From: Curvivirga sp965219885
GTDB lineage: Bacteria; Pseudomonadota; Alphaproteobacteria; UBA8366; Aestuariispiraceae
Direction: 5' to 3'
DNA: 64,000 nt
Assembly: GCF_965219885.1 (NCBI RefSeq)
Contig: NZ_CBDCOT010000009.1
Span: forward strand, 868,001-932,000
Shown: one piece after another, positions 24,594-33,352 of the stretch
Numbering within the stretch: the stretch's first letter is position 1
Layout of the letters: each line of letters starts with the position of its first letter
Program-made: the position numbers and the translations under genes
The notes under the pieces: generated by a model
Seen by the model: only the letters and a program-made list of their open reading frames with translations
What the model was told of the DNA's origin: nothing
Database searches by the model: none

Positions 24594-25328
24594 TTATGCA
24601 GAAAGAGATTTCTCGATAGCAGCCTTTTGGGCATCTACTAATTCTTTAACGCCTTTTTTGGCAAGGCTCAGAAGTTTCAAGAACTCTTCTTCACTAAACG
24701 GGTCTTCTTCGGCGGTTCCTTGAATTTCCACGATACCGTTTTTATCTGTCAAAACGAAATTGGCATCTGCGCCAGCATTACTATCTTCCGGATAATCCAG
24801 ATCTAAAACAGCTTCCCCTTCAAAAATACCACAAGAAATGGCTGCCACATGAGATTTCAATGGAATGTCTTCAATAACACCCAATTTTTTCAAATGTTCA
24901 AAAGCTAAATGAAGCGCCACATAACTGCCCGTAATAGCTGCTGTACGGGTACCACCATCTGCCTGGATCACATCACAATCCACACGTACCTGACGTTCTC
25001 CAAATCCGTCCATTACCGTAATCGCACGTAGACTACGCCCGATAAGGCGGGAGATTTCCTGTGTACGGCCACTCGCCGCAGTACGTTTACGATCCATACG
25101 GCTATGAGTGGAACGTGGCAACATTCCATATTCTGCTGTCACCCAGCCTTGACCAGAATTACGCAAAAATGGCGGTACATTGTCTTCCACAGTTGCGGTA
25201 CATAAGACATGAGTATTTCCAAACTTCGCCAAACAGGATCCTTCCGCATAAGGGCTAAAATCCGGCTCCAGTTCAATCACACGCATTTCATCTAAAGCGC
25301 GACCGGAAGGGCGATGTGTTTCAGTCAT
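24594..25328 (-). CDS. rph: ribonuclease PH
   Basis: RNase PH is a phosphate-dependent 3' exonuclease that trims tRNA precursors. The 244-residue product begins RPSGRALDEMRVIELEPDF. ATVEDNVPPFLRNSGQGWVTAEYGMLPRSTHSR is the standard core, of which GWVTAEYGMLPRSTHSR is the clearest part. VDCDVIQADGGTRTAAITG follows, then LDYPEDSNAGADANFV. It leads the rph-rdgB-hemW operon and is divergent from hrcA, with about 150 bp between the starts. No CIRCE repeat is visible in that gap. Confidence 0.97.
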   Translation of the reverse strand: MTETHRPSGRALDEMRVIELEPDFSPYAEGSCLAKFGNTHVLCTATVEDNVPPFLRNSGQGWVTAEYGMLPRSTHSRMDRKRTAASGRTQEISRLIGRSLRAITVMDGFGERQVRVDCDVIQADGGTRTAAITGSYVALHLAFEHLKKLGVIEDIPLKSHVAAISCGIFEGEAVLDLDYPEDSNAGADANFVLTDKNGIVEIQGTAEEDPFSEEEFLKLLSLAKKGVKELVDAQKAAIEKSLSA

Positions 25329-25478
25329 AAAAATACTCCAAAATTAAACGAATATGCTAAACTGGCCTCTCTATAAGCTGCGAAAGCAGTTGGGACAAGC
25401 CTAACACGCTTGCAAAGCCGGAATAAACCTGCACTCTTACAAAAAATACAAATAATAACGTATAAGGATGGCCTTTTC

Positions 25479-26522
25479 ATGATTTCAGACCTCAATGACC
25501 GATCCAGAGAAATATTAAAACTGGTCGTTGAATCCTACGTGGAAACAGGTGCACCTGTTGGTTCAAGAACCCTTTCTAAAAAACTTCATGAAAATATAAG
25601 CCCCGCCACTATTCGGAATGTCTTGGCGGATTTAGAAGAATATGGATTGCTTTATGCACCTCATGTCTCAGCCGGACGTCTGCCAACGGATCTTGGCATG
25701 CGCCTTTTTGTAGACGGAATCCTGGAAATCGGTAATCTAACGGACGAGGAACGCATTCAGATTGAAGCCCAATGTAAAACCAATGGCGCCTCTTATAATC
25801 AGGTTTTAGAACAAGCAGGCAATTTAATGTCTGGATTAAGCGCCTGTGCAGGTTTAGTTGTTGCCCCGAAAACAGAACAACAACGCCTGAAACATGTGGA
25901 ATTTGTCAGTCTTGGACCAGGGCGCGCCTTAGTGGTAATGGTCACAGAAGAAGGTCAGGTGGAAAACCGGGTCCTTGATTTACCCGTTGGTGTAACCCCT
26001 TCTATATTGATAGAGGCCGGAAATTATTTATCTTCTAAGCTTATTGGTCAGAGTTTAACCGAAGCGAAAGCTGTTATTGCCAATGAAATCAGTTCCAACA
26101 AGGCCGCCATTCATGAGCTCTCTACAAAACTGGTCGAAGCCGGCCTTGCTACCTGGTCTGATACCAGTGATGACGGCGTGCTCATTGTACGAGGTCAGTC
26201 AAATTTATTGCAAGATATCAATGCTCTTGGTGATTTAGAAAATATCCGCACCCTTTTCACAGCACTTGAAACGAAAGAAAATCTACTTCGTTTAGTGGAC
26301 CTCACGCAGGATGCAGATGGGGTTCAAATTTTTATCGGCGCTGAAAATGAGCTATTTTCTGTGACCGGCTGTTCAATGATTATTTCCCCTTATCGCAACA
26401 GTGAAGAACAGATCATCGGTACCATCGGTGTGGTCGGACCAACACGTATGAATTATGCCCGCATTATTCCCATGGTGGATTATACAGCAAAAGTTGTCAG
26501 TGAAATGTTGCGTCAGAAGTAA
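25479..26522 (+). CDS. hrcA: heat-shock repressor HrcA
   Basis: HrcA represses chaperone genes by binding CIRCE operators and is helped to fold by GroEL. The product (about 347 residues from ATG 25479) has the N-terminal winged helix RSREILKLVVESYVETGAPVGS, then LSKKLHENISPATIRNVLADLEEYGLLYAPHVSAGRLPT, of which SPATIRNVLADLEE is the recognition region. The C-terminal half (GAENELFSVTGCSMIISPY, then IGTIGVVGPTRMNYARIIPM) is the standard HrcA dimer domain. AAGGAT lies upstream of the chosen ATG; an earlier in-frame ORF extension is unlikely to be translated. grpE follows after about 115 bp. Confidence 0.94.
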   Translation: MISDLNDRSREILKLVVESYVETGAPVGSRTLSKKLHENISPATIRNVLADLEEYGLLYAPHVSAGRLPTDLGMRLFVDGILEIGNLTDEERIQIEAQCKTNGASYNQVLEQAGNLMSGLSACAGLVVAPKTEQQRLKHVEFVSLGPGRALVVMVTEEGQVENRVLDLPVGVTPSILIEAGNYLSSKLIGQSLTEAKAVIANEISSNKAAIHELSTKLVEAGLATWSDTSDDGVLIVRGQSNLLQDINALGDLENIRTLFTALETKENLLRLVDLTQDADGVQIFIGAENELFSVTGCSMIISPYRNSEEQIIGTIGVVGPTRMNYARIIPMVDYTAKVVSEMLRQK

Positions 26523-26637
26523 GGACACCCTATATAAACGGCAAGAAGTCGTAATTTGCGCAGAACCAAATTTTAGTTGAAAAGTCTGCAGTTTTAGGCT
26601 GAATAGCTGCTGTTGAATATTTCAACCAGATATCAAG

Positions 26638-27279
26638 ATGTTTAAAAAGAGATCTAAAAAGATGATGGACCAAGAAAATCCTGTGGAAAATCAAGAAACT
26701 GAAGCTACTGCTGAGGAAGTTGCAGTTGAAGAAAATGTAGCTGTAACAGAAGAAAACGGTTTTGAAGTTATTGAAAAACTACAAGCCGAAAATGCAGAGC
26801 TGAAAGATCGTTTGATGCGTGCTTTGGCTGAAGTGGAAAATATTCGCCGCCGCACAGATAAAGAAAAAACCGATATGGCGAAATATGCCGTCAGCCCCTT
26901 AGCCAAAGAATTGATGCCTGTTGCTGATAACCTACAACGCGCTATGGAATCTTTGTCTGATGAAGCAAAAGAAGCTGCAGATGAACAAATTAAAACATTT
27001 ATCACTGGCGTGGAAATGACAGAGAAAATGTTACAAGACGCTTTTGGCAAAAACAAAATCGAATATATAAACCCTGAAGGTGAAAAATTTGATTACAAAC
27101 TTCATCAAGCCATGACTGAAGTTGAAAATTCAGGTCAGCCTGCAGGTACCGTAGTTCATGTGATGCAGCCAGGTTATGTCTTAAATGAGCGTTTGTTGCG
27201 TCCTGCTATGGTTGCTGTAGCCAAGGGCACACCCGAAGAAAAACCAGATAATGTAGAATCTGTAGATACGACTGCATAA
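26638..27279 (+). CDS. grpE: co-chaperone GrpE
   Basis: GrpE is the nucleotide exchange factor of DnaK. The 213-residue product has an acidic, low-complexity N-terminus of about 55 residues (rich in E and V), then a long coiled coil (AELKDRLMRALAEVENIRRRT). The beta-wing end is LLRPAMVAVAKG, and HQAMTEVENSG...GTVVHVMQPGYVLNERLL is the family signature, of which VMQPGYVLNERLLRPAMV is contiguous. dnaK is not in the window. A strong terminator follows. Some family members start at the MMDQEN methionine, but ATG 26638 gives a normal length. Confidence 0.93.
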   Translation: MFKKRSKKMMDQENPVENQETEATAEEVAVEENVAVTEENGFEVIEKLQAENAELKDRLMRALAEVENIRRRTDKEKTDMAKYAVSPLAKELMPVADNLQRAMESLSDEAKEAADEQIKTFITGVEMTEKMLQDAFGKNKIEYINPEGEKFDYKLHQAMTEVENSGQPAGTVVHVMQPGYVLNERLLRPAMVAVAKGTPEEKPDNVESVDTTA

Positions 27280-27305
27280 TCTAATTTCTAATTAGAAATA
27301 GCTAT

Positions 27306-27338
27306 AAACCCAACCATTACAATTGGTTGGGTTTTTTT
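27306..27338 (+). terminator. intrinsic terminator after grpE
   Basis: An 11-bp perfect stem (AAACCCAACCA at 27306-27316 with TGGTTGGGTTT at 27324-27334) and a 7-base loop end in a run of seven T. This is a strong rho-independent terminator. Confidence 0.92.
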
Positions 27339-27502
27339 ATACCTATCCCCCCAAATTTTATGGATATTTTAATTAATAATATCAGATATTTATAAATTAT
27401 ATCTTCTTAAATTAGCAATTTTACCTTTTTATCAATGAATTAATCAGTTAAAAAAACGCTGAGGATCGAAATAATATTGTCTGGTGAGGGGGATTATCGG
27501 CA

Positions 27503-30133
27503 ATGAAATATTTAACTAAAATTCCGTCTGCGTCTTTTAAAAAGGGCCTATTGATCTGCGGTTTTTCTGCATTTCTGAGCGGTTGTGTCGTTTATACCGT
27601 TTTTGGTGTAGGTAAAGAGTTTAATGACGCCTATCTAGCTGGAAATTGGAGCCAAGCTGCTCTGGTTTATGAAAGTGACCCAGCCTTCTTTAAACAAAAT
27701 GCTGACCTGGCTGGCTTCACTCCGCAACTGGACCATATAGCGCAAGAATTAAACAAAAACCTGGCAAGCCGTTTAGAAGTACATAGAAATAAATTGGATA
27801 GTCAGGTATGGCCTCAACGGGCTGAAGATTGGGTTGTCACCAAAAACTTCCTAGAAGAATCTGAAACAATTCTAACGGAATATAATCAATATTCCTTATT
27901 AAAAGAACCACAATATCGAAATACAGACTTTGATGTCTATGCGAAAGACTTAGAAACATTTAGAGATCAAATTACAGATACAGCACCAGAGGCATTTGCG
28001 GATTTTGATCATTTTGACAGCAAAGATTTCTTTAAAGAATATCCTGTTTTTCTTGCTAAATCTAAATTCATTTCAGCTAATTTTGATAAAATTGAAGATG
28101 ATATTACCAATGCAAATGTTGCTCAATTTGAGACATTTCTAGGAAAATATGCCCTTAACAAGGAATTGGTAAGTGCAACAGCAGCCAAGGTTGAAAAAGC
28201 CTATCTAAATGCCTTGGTTATGGAAAAAACAGGTGGACGCGATCCGGATTTGATGGAAACCTGGGAAATCTATCAAAGCGCGGAAAACAAAGGTATTAAA
28301 TCACGTAAATATCTGCGTGACAGCATTACAATGATCGAGATTCCGAGCCGGGATCGAATTGGACAAACCGCCATTGATTTTCCGATTTCAGTCGAAAAAG
28401 AAAAGAATGTTTTAAATAGATCTATCAATCTTGAAAAAGTTCTATCAGATGACGCTGTTCAAAATGCCCGATATGTAGTGATTGTTGATTTGGCGGCAGC
28501 GATTTCCACATCTAAGGATCAAGGGAAAACAAAATCTCAATCACGTTATTATACGCATTCTGATTGGCTGCCTAATCCTGACTATGCAGCTGCGCAACAA
28601 GAAGTTAATGCGGCACAATTAGGGCTTCAACAAGCACAAGCCGCCTATCAACAAGCCTTACAACAGCAACAATTGAATAGTTATAACACTGGTTATGATA
28701 GCGGTTGGGGTGCTGTTTTTGCTTCTGCAGTGACTTCTGTTGTAAGTATTTCAGGCGTTACCAGTGCTGAAGAACGTTTGAACGAGGCTAATAATCGTTT
28801 GGCGAATACACCTATTCAAGTGGAACATAAACGTTATACACCTTATCAATATCAACGCGTTACGGTTGGTGCGGAAAAGCAAGCAAGCGTGAATTATTTT
28901 GTCCTTGACCGAAGCACAAATAAATATGTTCAAGGCACGTTGAGTAAGAAAAACAATAAAAGCTTTATCGTGCTTGAAGATTTAAATCAGCAAGATCCAG
29001 ATTTATCTTCTATCAAAAAAGGAGCTGTAACTCGCGATGAGCTGGCAAATTGGTTAGAAGAACCTGAAACGGTTACTTTTGACGATGTGATTGCTGACTA
29101 TCGCCAACGCCGACGTCAGGGCTCGAAACTGCCTGCTGATGTGTTGGTTCAACAAGACTTATTTGATCAACGCAACAAAGCAATCAAAGTCGCTTTGGCC
29201 AATACATCTAACAAACAAACAACCGTGGTAGAAGCCGCCGCCGTCACAGCTAAAACAACTAATTTGGGTTATGGACGTATCACCGATTATAACTTCCCAC
29301 GCGGCAAAGTGAATAACGATGCCTATGCAGTACTCGTTGGTGTCCGTGATTATGATAACAAAGATATTCCACCTGTCGATTTTGCCCTAAATGATGCCGA
29401 TGCCATCAAACAATATTTGATCAAGACACGTGGGTTTAAGGAAGAAAATGTAATCGTTCTTGAAAACCCAAATCAGTCTGACCTCATGTCTCATTTTGGT
29501 AGTGAAAGCAATCATAAAGGCAAGCTGTATGACAGTGTAACACGTCGAGGCATGAAAGATATTTTTGTCTTTTATTCCGGCCATGGCATACCGACAGATG
29601 AAGGTACAGGGGTGATGTTGCCAAAAGATGCAGATCCGCAAAAACCAGAATTTACTGGTTATGCTCTTAGTACATTGGTGAAAAACCTAAATAAGCTAAA
29701 TAATGTTAATATTACTCTAGCTGTGGATGCGTGTTTCTCTGGTGTTTCTGCAGGCGGTACTTTAGTTAAATCTGCCTCCCCACTATATTTGGGGTCAAAC
29801 TCATCTAGCCTAACTTTGACCAATGGCACTATTTTCACAGCTGCGGACGGGAAAGAAATTGCCTCATGGGATACTGATGTACGCCTTGGTTTATTTACCA
29901 AACATCTACTTGAAGGTTTTGTTGGTAAAGCTGACAAAGTTGGCAATAAAGATGGTAAAGTCAATGTGGCAGAAATGCTTGAATATCTGCGTGATGCCGT
30001 GGGTGAAGAAGCGGATCGTCGCTTTAATCGCCGTCAAACCCCTCAGGTATTTGGTAATACCCGTGCGGTCGTGAATGAAGCTGTTAATCACGATTTTGAA
30101 ACAATCCAAGCGTTGATGAAAATCTCAAACTAG
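27503..30133 (+). CDS. large caspase-like (peptidase C14) lipoprotein
   Basis: The 876-residue product begins with a signal peptide ending in FLSGCVVY, a lipobox, so it is probably anchored in the envelope facing the periplasm. The C-terminal third is a metacaspase-type caspase domain. It has YAVLVGVRDYDN near residue 613, catalytic His694 in VFYSGHG, and catalytic Cys744 in VDACFSG, followed by a degenerate EF-hand-like turn (NKDGKVNVAEML) near 815. Before it, residues about 355-400 are a Gln/Ala-rich helical stretch (QQAQAAYQQALQQQQ). The N-terminal half has no recognised domain. Caspase-like proteases of this type cut after Arg or Lys. Both catalytic residues are present, so the enzyme should be active. 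It stands alone between two terminators. Confidence 0.85.
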   Translation: MKYLTKIPSASFKKGLLICGFSAFLSGCVVYTVFGVGKEFNDAYLAGNWSQAALVYESDPAFFKQNADLAGFTPQLDHIAQELNKNLASRLEVHRNKLDSQVWPQRAEDWVVTKNFLEESETILTEYNQYSLLKEPQYRNTDFDVYAKDLETFRDQITDTAPEAFADFDHFDSKDFFKEYPVFLAKSKFISANFDKIEDDITNANVAQFETFLGKYALNKELVSATAAKVEKAYLNALVMEKTGGRDPDLMETWEIYQSAENKGIKSRKYLRDSITMIEIPSRDRIGQTAIDFPISVEKEKNVLNRSINLEKVLSDDAVQNARYVVIVDLAAAISTSKDQGKTKSQSRYYTHSDWLPNPDYAAAQQEVNAAQLGLQQAQAAYQQALQQQQLNSYNTGYDSGWGAVFASAVTSVVSISGVTSAEERLNEANNRLANTPIQVEHKRYTPYQYQRVTVGAEKQASVNYFVLDRSTNKYVQGTLSKKNNKSFIVLEDLNQQDPDLSSIKKGAVTRDELANWLEEPETVTFDDVIADYRQRRRQGSKLPADVLVQQDLFDQRNKAIKVALANTSNKQTTVVEAAAVTAKTTNLGYGRITDYNFPRGKVNNDAYAVLVGVRDYDNKDIPPVDFALNDADAIKQYLIKTRGFKEENVIVLENPNQSDLMSHFGSESNHKGKLYDSVTRRGMKDIFVFYSGHGIPTDEGTGVMLPKDADPQKPEFTGYALSTLVKNLNKLNNVNITLAVDACFSGVSAGGTLVKSASPLYLGSNSSSLTLTNGTIFTAADGKEIASWDTDVRLGLFTKHLLEGFVGKADKVGNKDGKVNVAEMLEYLRDAVGEEADRRFNRRQTPQVFGNTRAVVNEAVNHDFETIQALMKISN

Positions 30134-30189
30134 CGTTCATTTCAGTCTTTCACTCTGAATTATGAAAGACATTATGGATAGATAATTAG

Positions 30190-30221
30190 GGGACAAAGAA
30201 TAATTTCTTTGTCCCTTTTTT
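30190..30221 (+). terminator. intrinsic terminator after the caspase-like gene
   Basis: A perfect 11-bp stem (GGGACAAAGAA at 30190-30200 with TTCTTTGTCCC at 30205-30215) is followed by six T residues. It closes the caspase-like transcript about 57 bp after its stop. Confidence 0.9.
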
Positions 30222-30386
30222 ATAAATACAGCTTATAAATAGCCTCCGAATAATAACATAAAATACAGAGATGACATACTATACTACCATTTTTATATGT
30301 TATTTTATTAAAATTACATATTGTTTCTTGACCTTGTTTATTCCTTCACTAAAAATACGTGTAATTTACTTTGGGGGGTGGATGTT

Positions 30387-30848
30387 GTGAGCTTGGAAAT
30401 AAAATCAAGCCTTTTACAGGAATTGTATGATCATTGGTATGATCTAAATGCCGGAGGAATCCCTCTGGAGAACCAACTTGACCCATCTTCGTTTCCAAAG
30501 AAATTATTTCCCTTCATTTCCTTATATGAAGTCACGCAAGAACCGAGACGATATTATGCCAAAATTGTTGGAAATGGCCTTATTCATTTTGCGAATGTAG
30601 ATTATAGAAATAAATATTTGGATGAACTTCCTATATTTAACCTTCTAAGTGAAATCATTGACTGGTATGACGTCTGTGTTGACGAAGAAATAGCGTCAGT
30701 GAAACAGCTCCCCTTTAAGGCAATCAATGATGAAGACCTACCTGCCGAACGCCTGTTCTTACCCTATAAAAATACGGACGGCCAAATATCAAAGTTCATT
30801 GCGGCAAGTATGTTGGAAGTTCATCTCAAGACACACACCTTACCCTGA
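30387..30848 (+). CDS. PAS-domain protein
   Basis: The product (about 153 residues) resembles the single PAS_5-type domain proteins common in Rhodospirillales: LYDHWYDLNAGGIPLENQLDPSSFPKKLFPFISLYEV at the N-terminus (core LFPFISLYEV), RRYYAKIVGNGLI in the middle, and RLFLPYKNTDGQISKFIAA near the end. I chose GTG 30387, which gives MSLEIKSS and has a G-rich Shine-Dalgarno-like stretch (GGGGGG) about 9 bases upstream. A longer reading from 30321 is possible but has no ribosome site. Ligand and output partner are unknown. The MFS gene follows 115 bp later. Confidence 0.7.
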   Translation: MSLEIKSSLLQELYDHWYDLNAGGIPLENQLDPSSFPKKLFPFISLYEVTQEPRRYYAKIVGNGLIHFANVDYRNKYLDELPIFNLLSEIIDWYDVCVDEEIASVKQLPFKAINDEDLPAERLFLPYKNTDGQISKFIAASMLEVHLKTHTLP

Positions 30849-30963
30849 TATAGTCTTCAAAAATGGATATGTGTCCTAAAGGCACAAGTCATGTTTCTTG
30901 ACCAAGTAATCGCTTTCCCTGATAACTAGCCTTCTAACTACAGAAAATAAGTGGGTAAATGCT

Positions 30964-32193
30964 ATGAAATGGTATGGGTTAAAAGAAAAAATTACTAATA
31001 AGGAATTTTGGCACTCGCCCGAAGGATGTTTGATCATTCTGGCATCTGCTATGCCCTTGGCTTTTACCACTTGGATGACATTGCTCAACAATTTCACCAT
31101 TGAAAAAGCAGCTTTCACAGGGACAGAGATTGGTATTTTACAATCTCTTCGCGAAGTACCTGGTTTTCTGGCTTTTGCAGCTGTTTTCCTTCTTCTTTTT
31201 ATGCGAGAACGTACTCTGGCCATTACATCCATGCTGCTGTTAGGTGGCGGCGTATTTATTACAGGCTTCTTCCCGTCAGCCATGGGCCTTTATATCACAA
31301 CCGTCATTATGTCTATTGGCTTTCATTATTATGAAACCATGCAAATGTCTTTGACATTACAATGGATGAGCAAGGATGAAGCGCCAAAATCCATGGGACG
31401 TCAAACAGCTGCACGATCTTTCACATCCCTTATTGCTTATGCCATGATCTGGATTGTGATGGAATTTATGGGGCTGGATTATGCCTGGGTTTATGCTGCG
31501 GGTGGCGGGTTGTGTATTATGCTTACTCTGTATGTGATCTTTGCCTTACCAAACCACAAGCCCGTGGAAGAGCAGCATAAGAAAATGATCTTACGAAAAC
31601 GCTATTGGCTTTTCTATGCCCTCACTTTTATGGGGGGTGCACGTCGTCAGATTTTCGTGGTATTTGCAGGCTTCTTGATGGTGGAAAAATTCGGCTATGA
31701 TGTCGCAACCATTACCCTATTATATCTTGCCAATCATGTAATCAGCATGTGGTTTGCCCCAAAAGTAGGCCAATGGATCGCCAAATGGGGGGAAAGACGT
31801 GCCTTGATCGTAGAATATATCGGTTTGATCCTTGTTTTTGTAGGCTATGGCCTTACTGAATCCGCAGAAATCGCCGCGGGTTTATATGTTCTGGATCATC
31901 TCTTCTTTGCTTTTGCGATCGCCCAACGTAGTTATTTCCAAAAAATTGCCGATCCAAAAGACATTGCATCGACTGCGGGCGTAAGCTTTTCAATCAATCA
32001 TATTGCCGCCATTGGTATCCCATTCCTCTTCGGATATTTCCTATGGTCCGAAAGCCCTGCTTTTGTTTTCTATGCAGGCGCAATTATGGCGGTTATCTCA
32101 TTGATTTTGGCCTTAAATGTACCTCATGACCCAAAAGAAGGAAATGAAGTCGTCATTGGACATGTGAAGCCAACCCCTGTTGCGGCAGAATAA
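30964..32193 (+). CDS. major facilitator superfamily transporter
   Basis: The 409-residue protein has about 12 hydrophobic helices. Typical MFS features are visible: a loop after the first helices with GTEIGILQSLREVPGFLAF, charge-bearing cytosolic loops (AKWGERRALIVEY), and a large central loop (ALPNHKPVEEQHKKMILRKRYW) between the two six-helix halves. Substrate cannot be told. It is followed after about 150 bp by a 52-residue membrane protein and a terminator. Confidence 0.8.
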   Translation: MKWYGLKEKITNKEFWHSPEGCLIILASAMPLAFTTWMTLLNNFTIEKAAFTGTEIGILQSLREVPGFLAFAAVFLLLFMRERTLAITSMLLLGGGVFITGFFPSAMGLYITTVIMSIGFHYYETMQMSLTLQWMSKDEAPKSMGRQTAARSFTSLIAYAMIWIVMEFMGLDYAWVYAAGGGLCIMLTLYVIFALPNHKPVEEQHKKMILRKRYWLFYALTFMGGARRQIFVVFAGFLMVEKFGYDVATITLLYLANHVISMWFAPKVGQWIAKWGERRALIVEYIGLILVFVGYGLTESAEIAAGLYVLDHLFFAFAIAQRSYFQKIADPKDIASTAGVSFSINHIAAIGIPFLFGYFLWSESPAFVFYAGAIMAVISLILALNVPHDPKEGNEVVIGHVKPTPVAAE

Positions 32194-32342
32194 TTTTTAG
32201 AATTATTACAAGGTAAATCAAGGTGTTACCGCGATGCAAAATTAATTTTTGTGCGATTGATCTAGCGCAATGATTTCTACGTTCGCAACACCTATATTCC
32301 GATCAGTTTTTATGGTAATTTGTTACCGAAGAGGATTTTACA

Positions 32343-32501
32343 ATGGCTGATGCTTTGAAACCTATTTTGCTCGTACTTGCAGGCCTAGTCGTTATTTTAA
32401 TTTACGCTGCAACCTTCTTCTTTAAATTAGAAATCGGTGTTTGGGCGGGCGTATTGCTTTTACCACTTATGTCTTTGCAAATTTATATCTGGGCCAGATA
32501 A
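32343..32501 (+). CDS. 52-residue two-helix membrane protein
   Basis: A short frame with a good AGAGGA ribosome site about 8 bases upstream encodes a protein whose two hydrophobic segments (PILLVLAGLVVILIYAATFFF and VWAGVLLLPLMSLQIYIWA) fill almost its whole length. It lies between the MFS gene and a strong terminator, so it is probably translated. I do not recognise it. Confidence 0.6.
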   Translation: MADALKPILLVLAGLVVILIYAATFFFKLEIGVWAGVLLLPLMSLQIYIWAR

Positions 32502-32528
32502 CGACCCATAGAGAATATATTGAATGAA

Positions 32529-32562
32529 AAAAGCAGGCGGCTTGCTAAAAGCGCCTGCTTTT
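32529..32562 (+). terminator. intrinsic terminator after the small membrane protein
   Basis: A perfect 11-bp stem (AAAAGCAGGCG at 32529-32539 with CGCCTGCTTTT at 32552-32562) with a 12-base loop ends in T residues. It closes plus-strand transcription from the MFS region. Confidence 0.85.
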
Positions 32563-32585
32563 GTGTATTTAATACATATGGAAAA

Positions 32586-32604
32586 GGCAGACGAAATGTC
32601 TGCC
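32586..32604 (-). terminator. intrinsic terminator of the his operon
   Basis: A 7-bp stem (GGCAGAC at 32586-32592 with GTCTGCC at 32598-32604) lies just after the last minus-strand his-operon gene. Read on the minus strand, it is followed by TTTTCC, which gives a T-run. Confidence 0.75.
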
Positions 32605-32615
32605 AAATACAAATC

Positions 32616-32981
32616 CTATTTTTCAGGGCGTAACATACCCTTCATGGCGCGCTTGCCCAGGATATGTACATGCAAGTGCGGGACTTCCTGAAATGCATCA
32701 GCCCCGTGATTAGCAATCAGGCGATATCCACTTTCATTTACACCGGCAAGACGGGCTACATGGCCAACTGCTTTGACATATCCCGCCATTTCAGCATCAG
32801 ATGCTTTTTCAGAAAAATCATCCCAGGAAATATAGGCACCTTTCGGAATGACCAAGACATGACAAGGAGCCTGAGGCGCAATATCATTAAATGCCAAAGC
32901 ATAATCGTCTTCATAAACCTTGTCGCAAGGGATTTCCCCACGCAGGATTTTGGCGAAAATATTTTGATCATCATAGGCCAT
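32616..32981 (-). CDS. HIT-family nucleotide phosphoramidase (HinT-like)
   Basis: The 121-residue protein has the histidine triad HLHVHILG near the C-terminus (His-x-His-x-His, within VPHLHVHILGKRAMKG) and the HIT opening NIFAKILRGEIPCDKVYEDD. HinT-like enzymes hydrolyse purine nucleoside phosphoramidates such as adenosine phosphoramidate; cellular role is general. It is the last gene of the his operon, 29 bp after hisE, an order common in alphaproteobacteria. No zinc finger or other addition is present. Confidence 0.92.
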   Translation of the reverse strand: MAYDDQNIFAKILRGEIPCDKVYEDDYALAFNDIAPQAPCHVLVIPKGAYISWDDFSEKASDAEMAGYVKAVGHVARLAGVNESGYRLIANHGADAFQEVPHLHVHILGKRAMKGMLRPEK

Positions 32982-33010
32982 TGCCCAACTCCCTTATTTG
33001 AATAGAAATC

Positions 33011-33343
33011 TTAATCTTTCGGACGAGATGCTTTTTCATCAATGCCGGAAATCCCCTGACGTTTAGCAAGTTCCGCAAAAACATCATTCGGTTTTACCCC
33101 TTGATCTGCCCAAAGCACCATCAAATGATAGAGTAGATCTGCAGATTCAGAAGTCAAAGCTTTTTGGTTACCCGTAATAGATTCAATCACCACCTCAGTC
33201 GCTTCTTCACCGACTTTCTGTGCGATTTTTTCAATCCCTTTGGTAAACAGTTTTGCTGTATAGGAAGTTGACGGATCATCTCCCTTACGGCTCTCAATCA
33301 CTTTAAACAGTTCATCTAGAACCAATGCATTTATTTCAGACAT
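33011..33343 (-). CDS. hisE: phosphoribosyl-ATP diphosphatase
   Basis: HisE hydrolyses phosphoribosyl-ATP to phosphoribosyl-AMP, the second step of histidine synthesis. The 110-residue protein shows SYTAKLFTKGIEKIAQKVGEEATEVVIE, the MazG-like helical core with metal-binding acidic residues (EKIAQKVGEEATEVVIE), then SADLLYHLMVLWADQGVKP. It is a stand-alone HisE, so hisI must be elsewhere. It follows hisF by 9 bp. Confidence 0.95.
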   Translation of the reverse strand: MSEINALVLDELFKVIESRKGDDPSTSYTAKLFTKGIEKIAQKVGEEATEVVIESITGNQKALTSESADLLYHLMVLWADQGVKPNDVFAELAKRQGISGIDEKASRPKD

Positions 33344-33352
33344 ATGGACCTC

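Noticed and set aside
25329..25478. CIRCE operator upstream of hrcA
   Set aside because: No TTAGCACTC-N9-GAGTGCTAA repeat, even with mismatches, was found in the gap.
26691..27056. 121-codon minus-strand ORF within grpE
   Set aside because: It is the antisense shadow of the grpE coding bias; composition is serine-rich with no domain.
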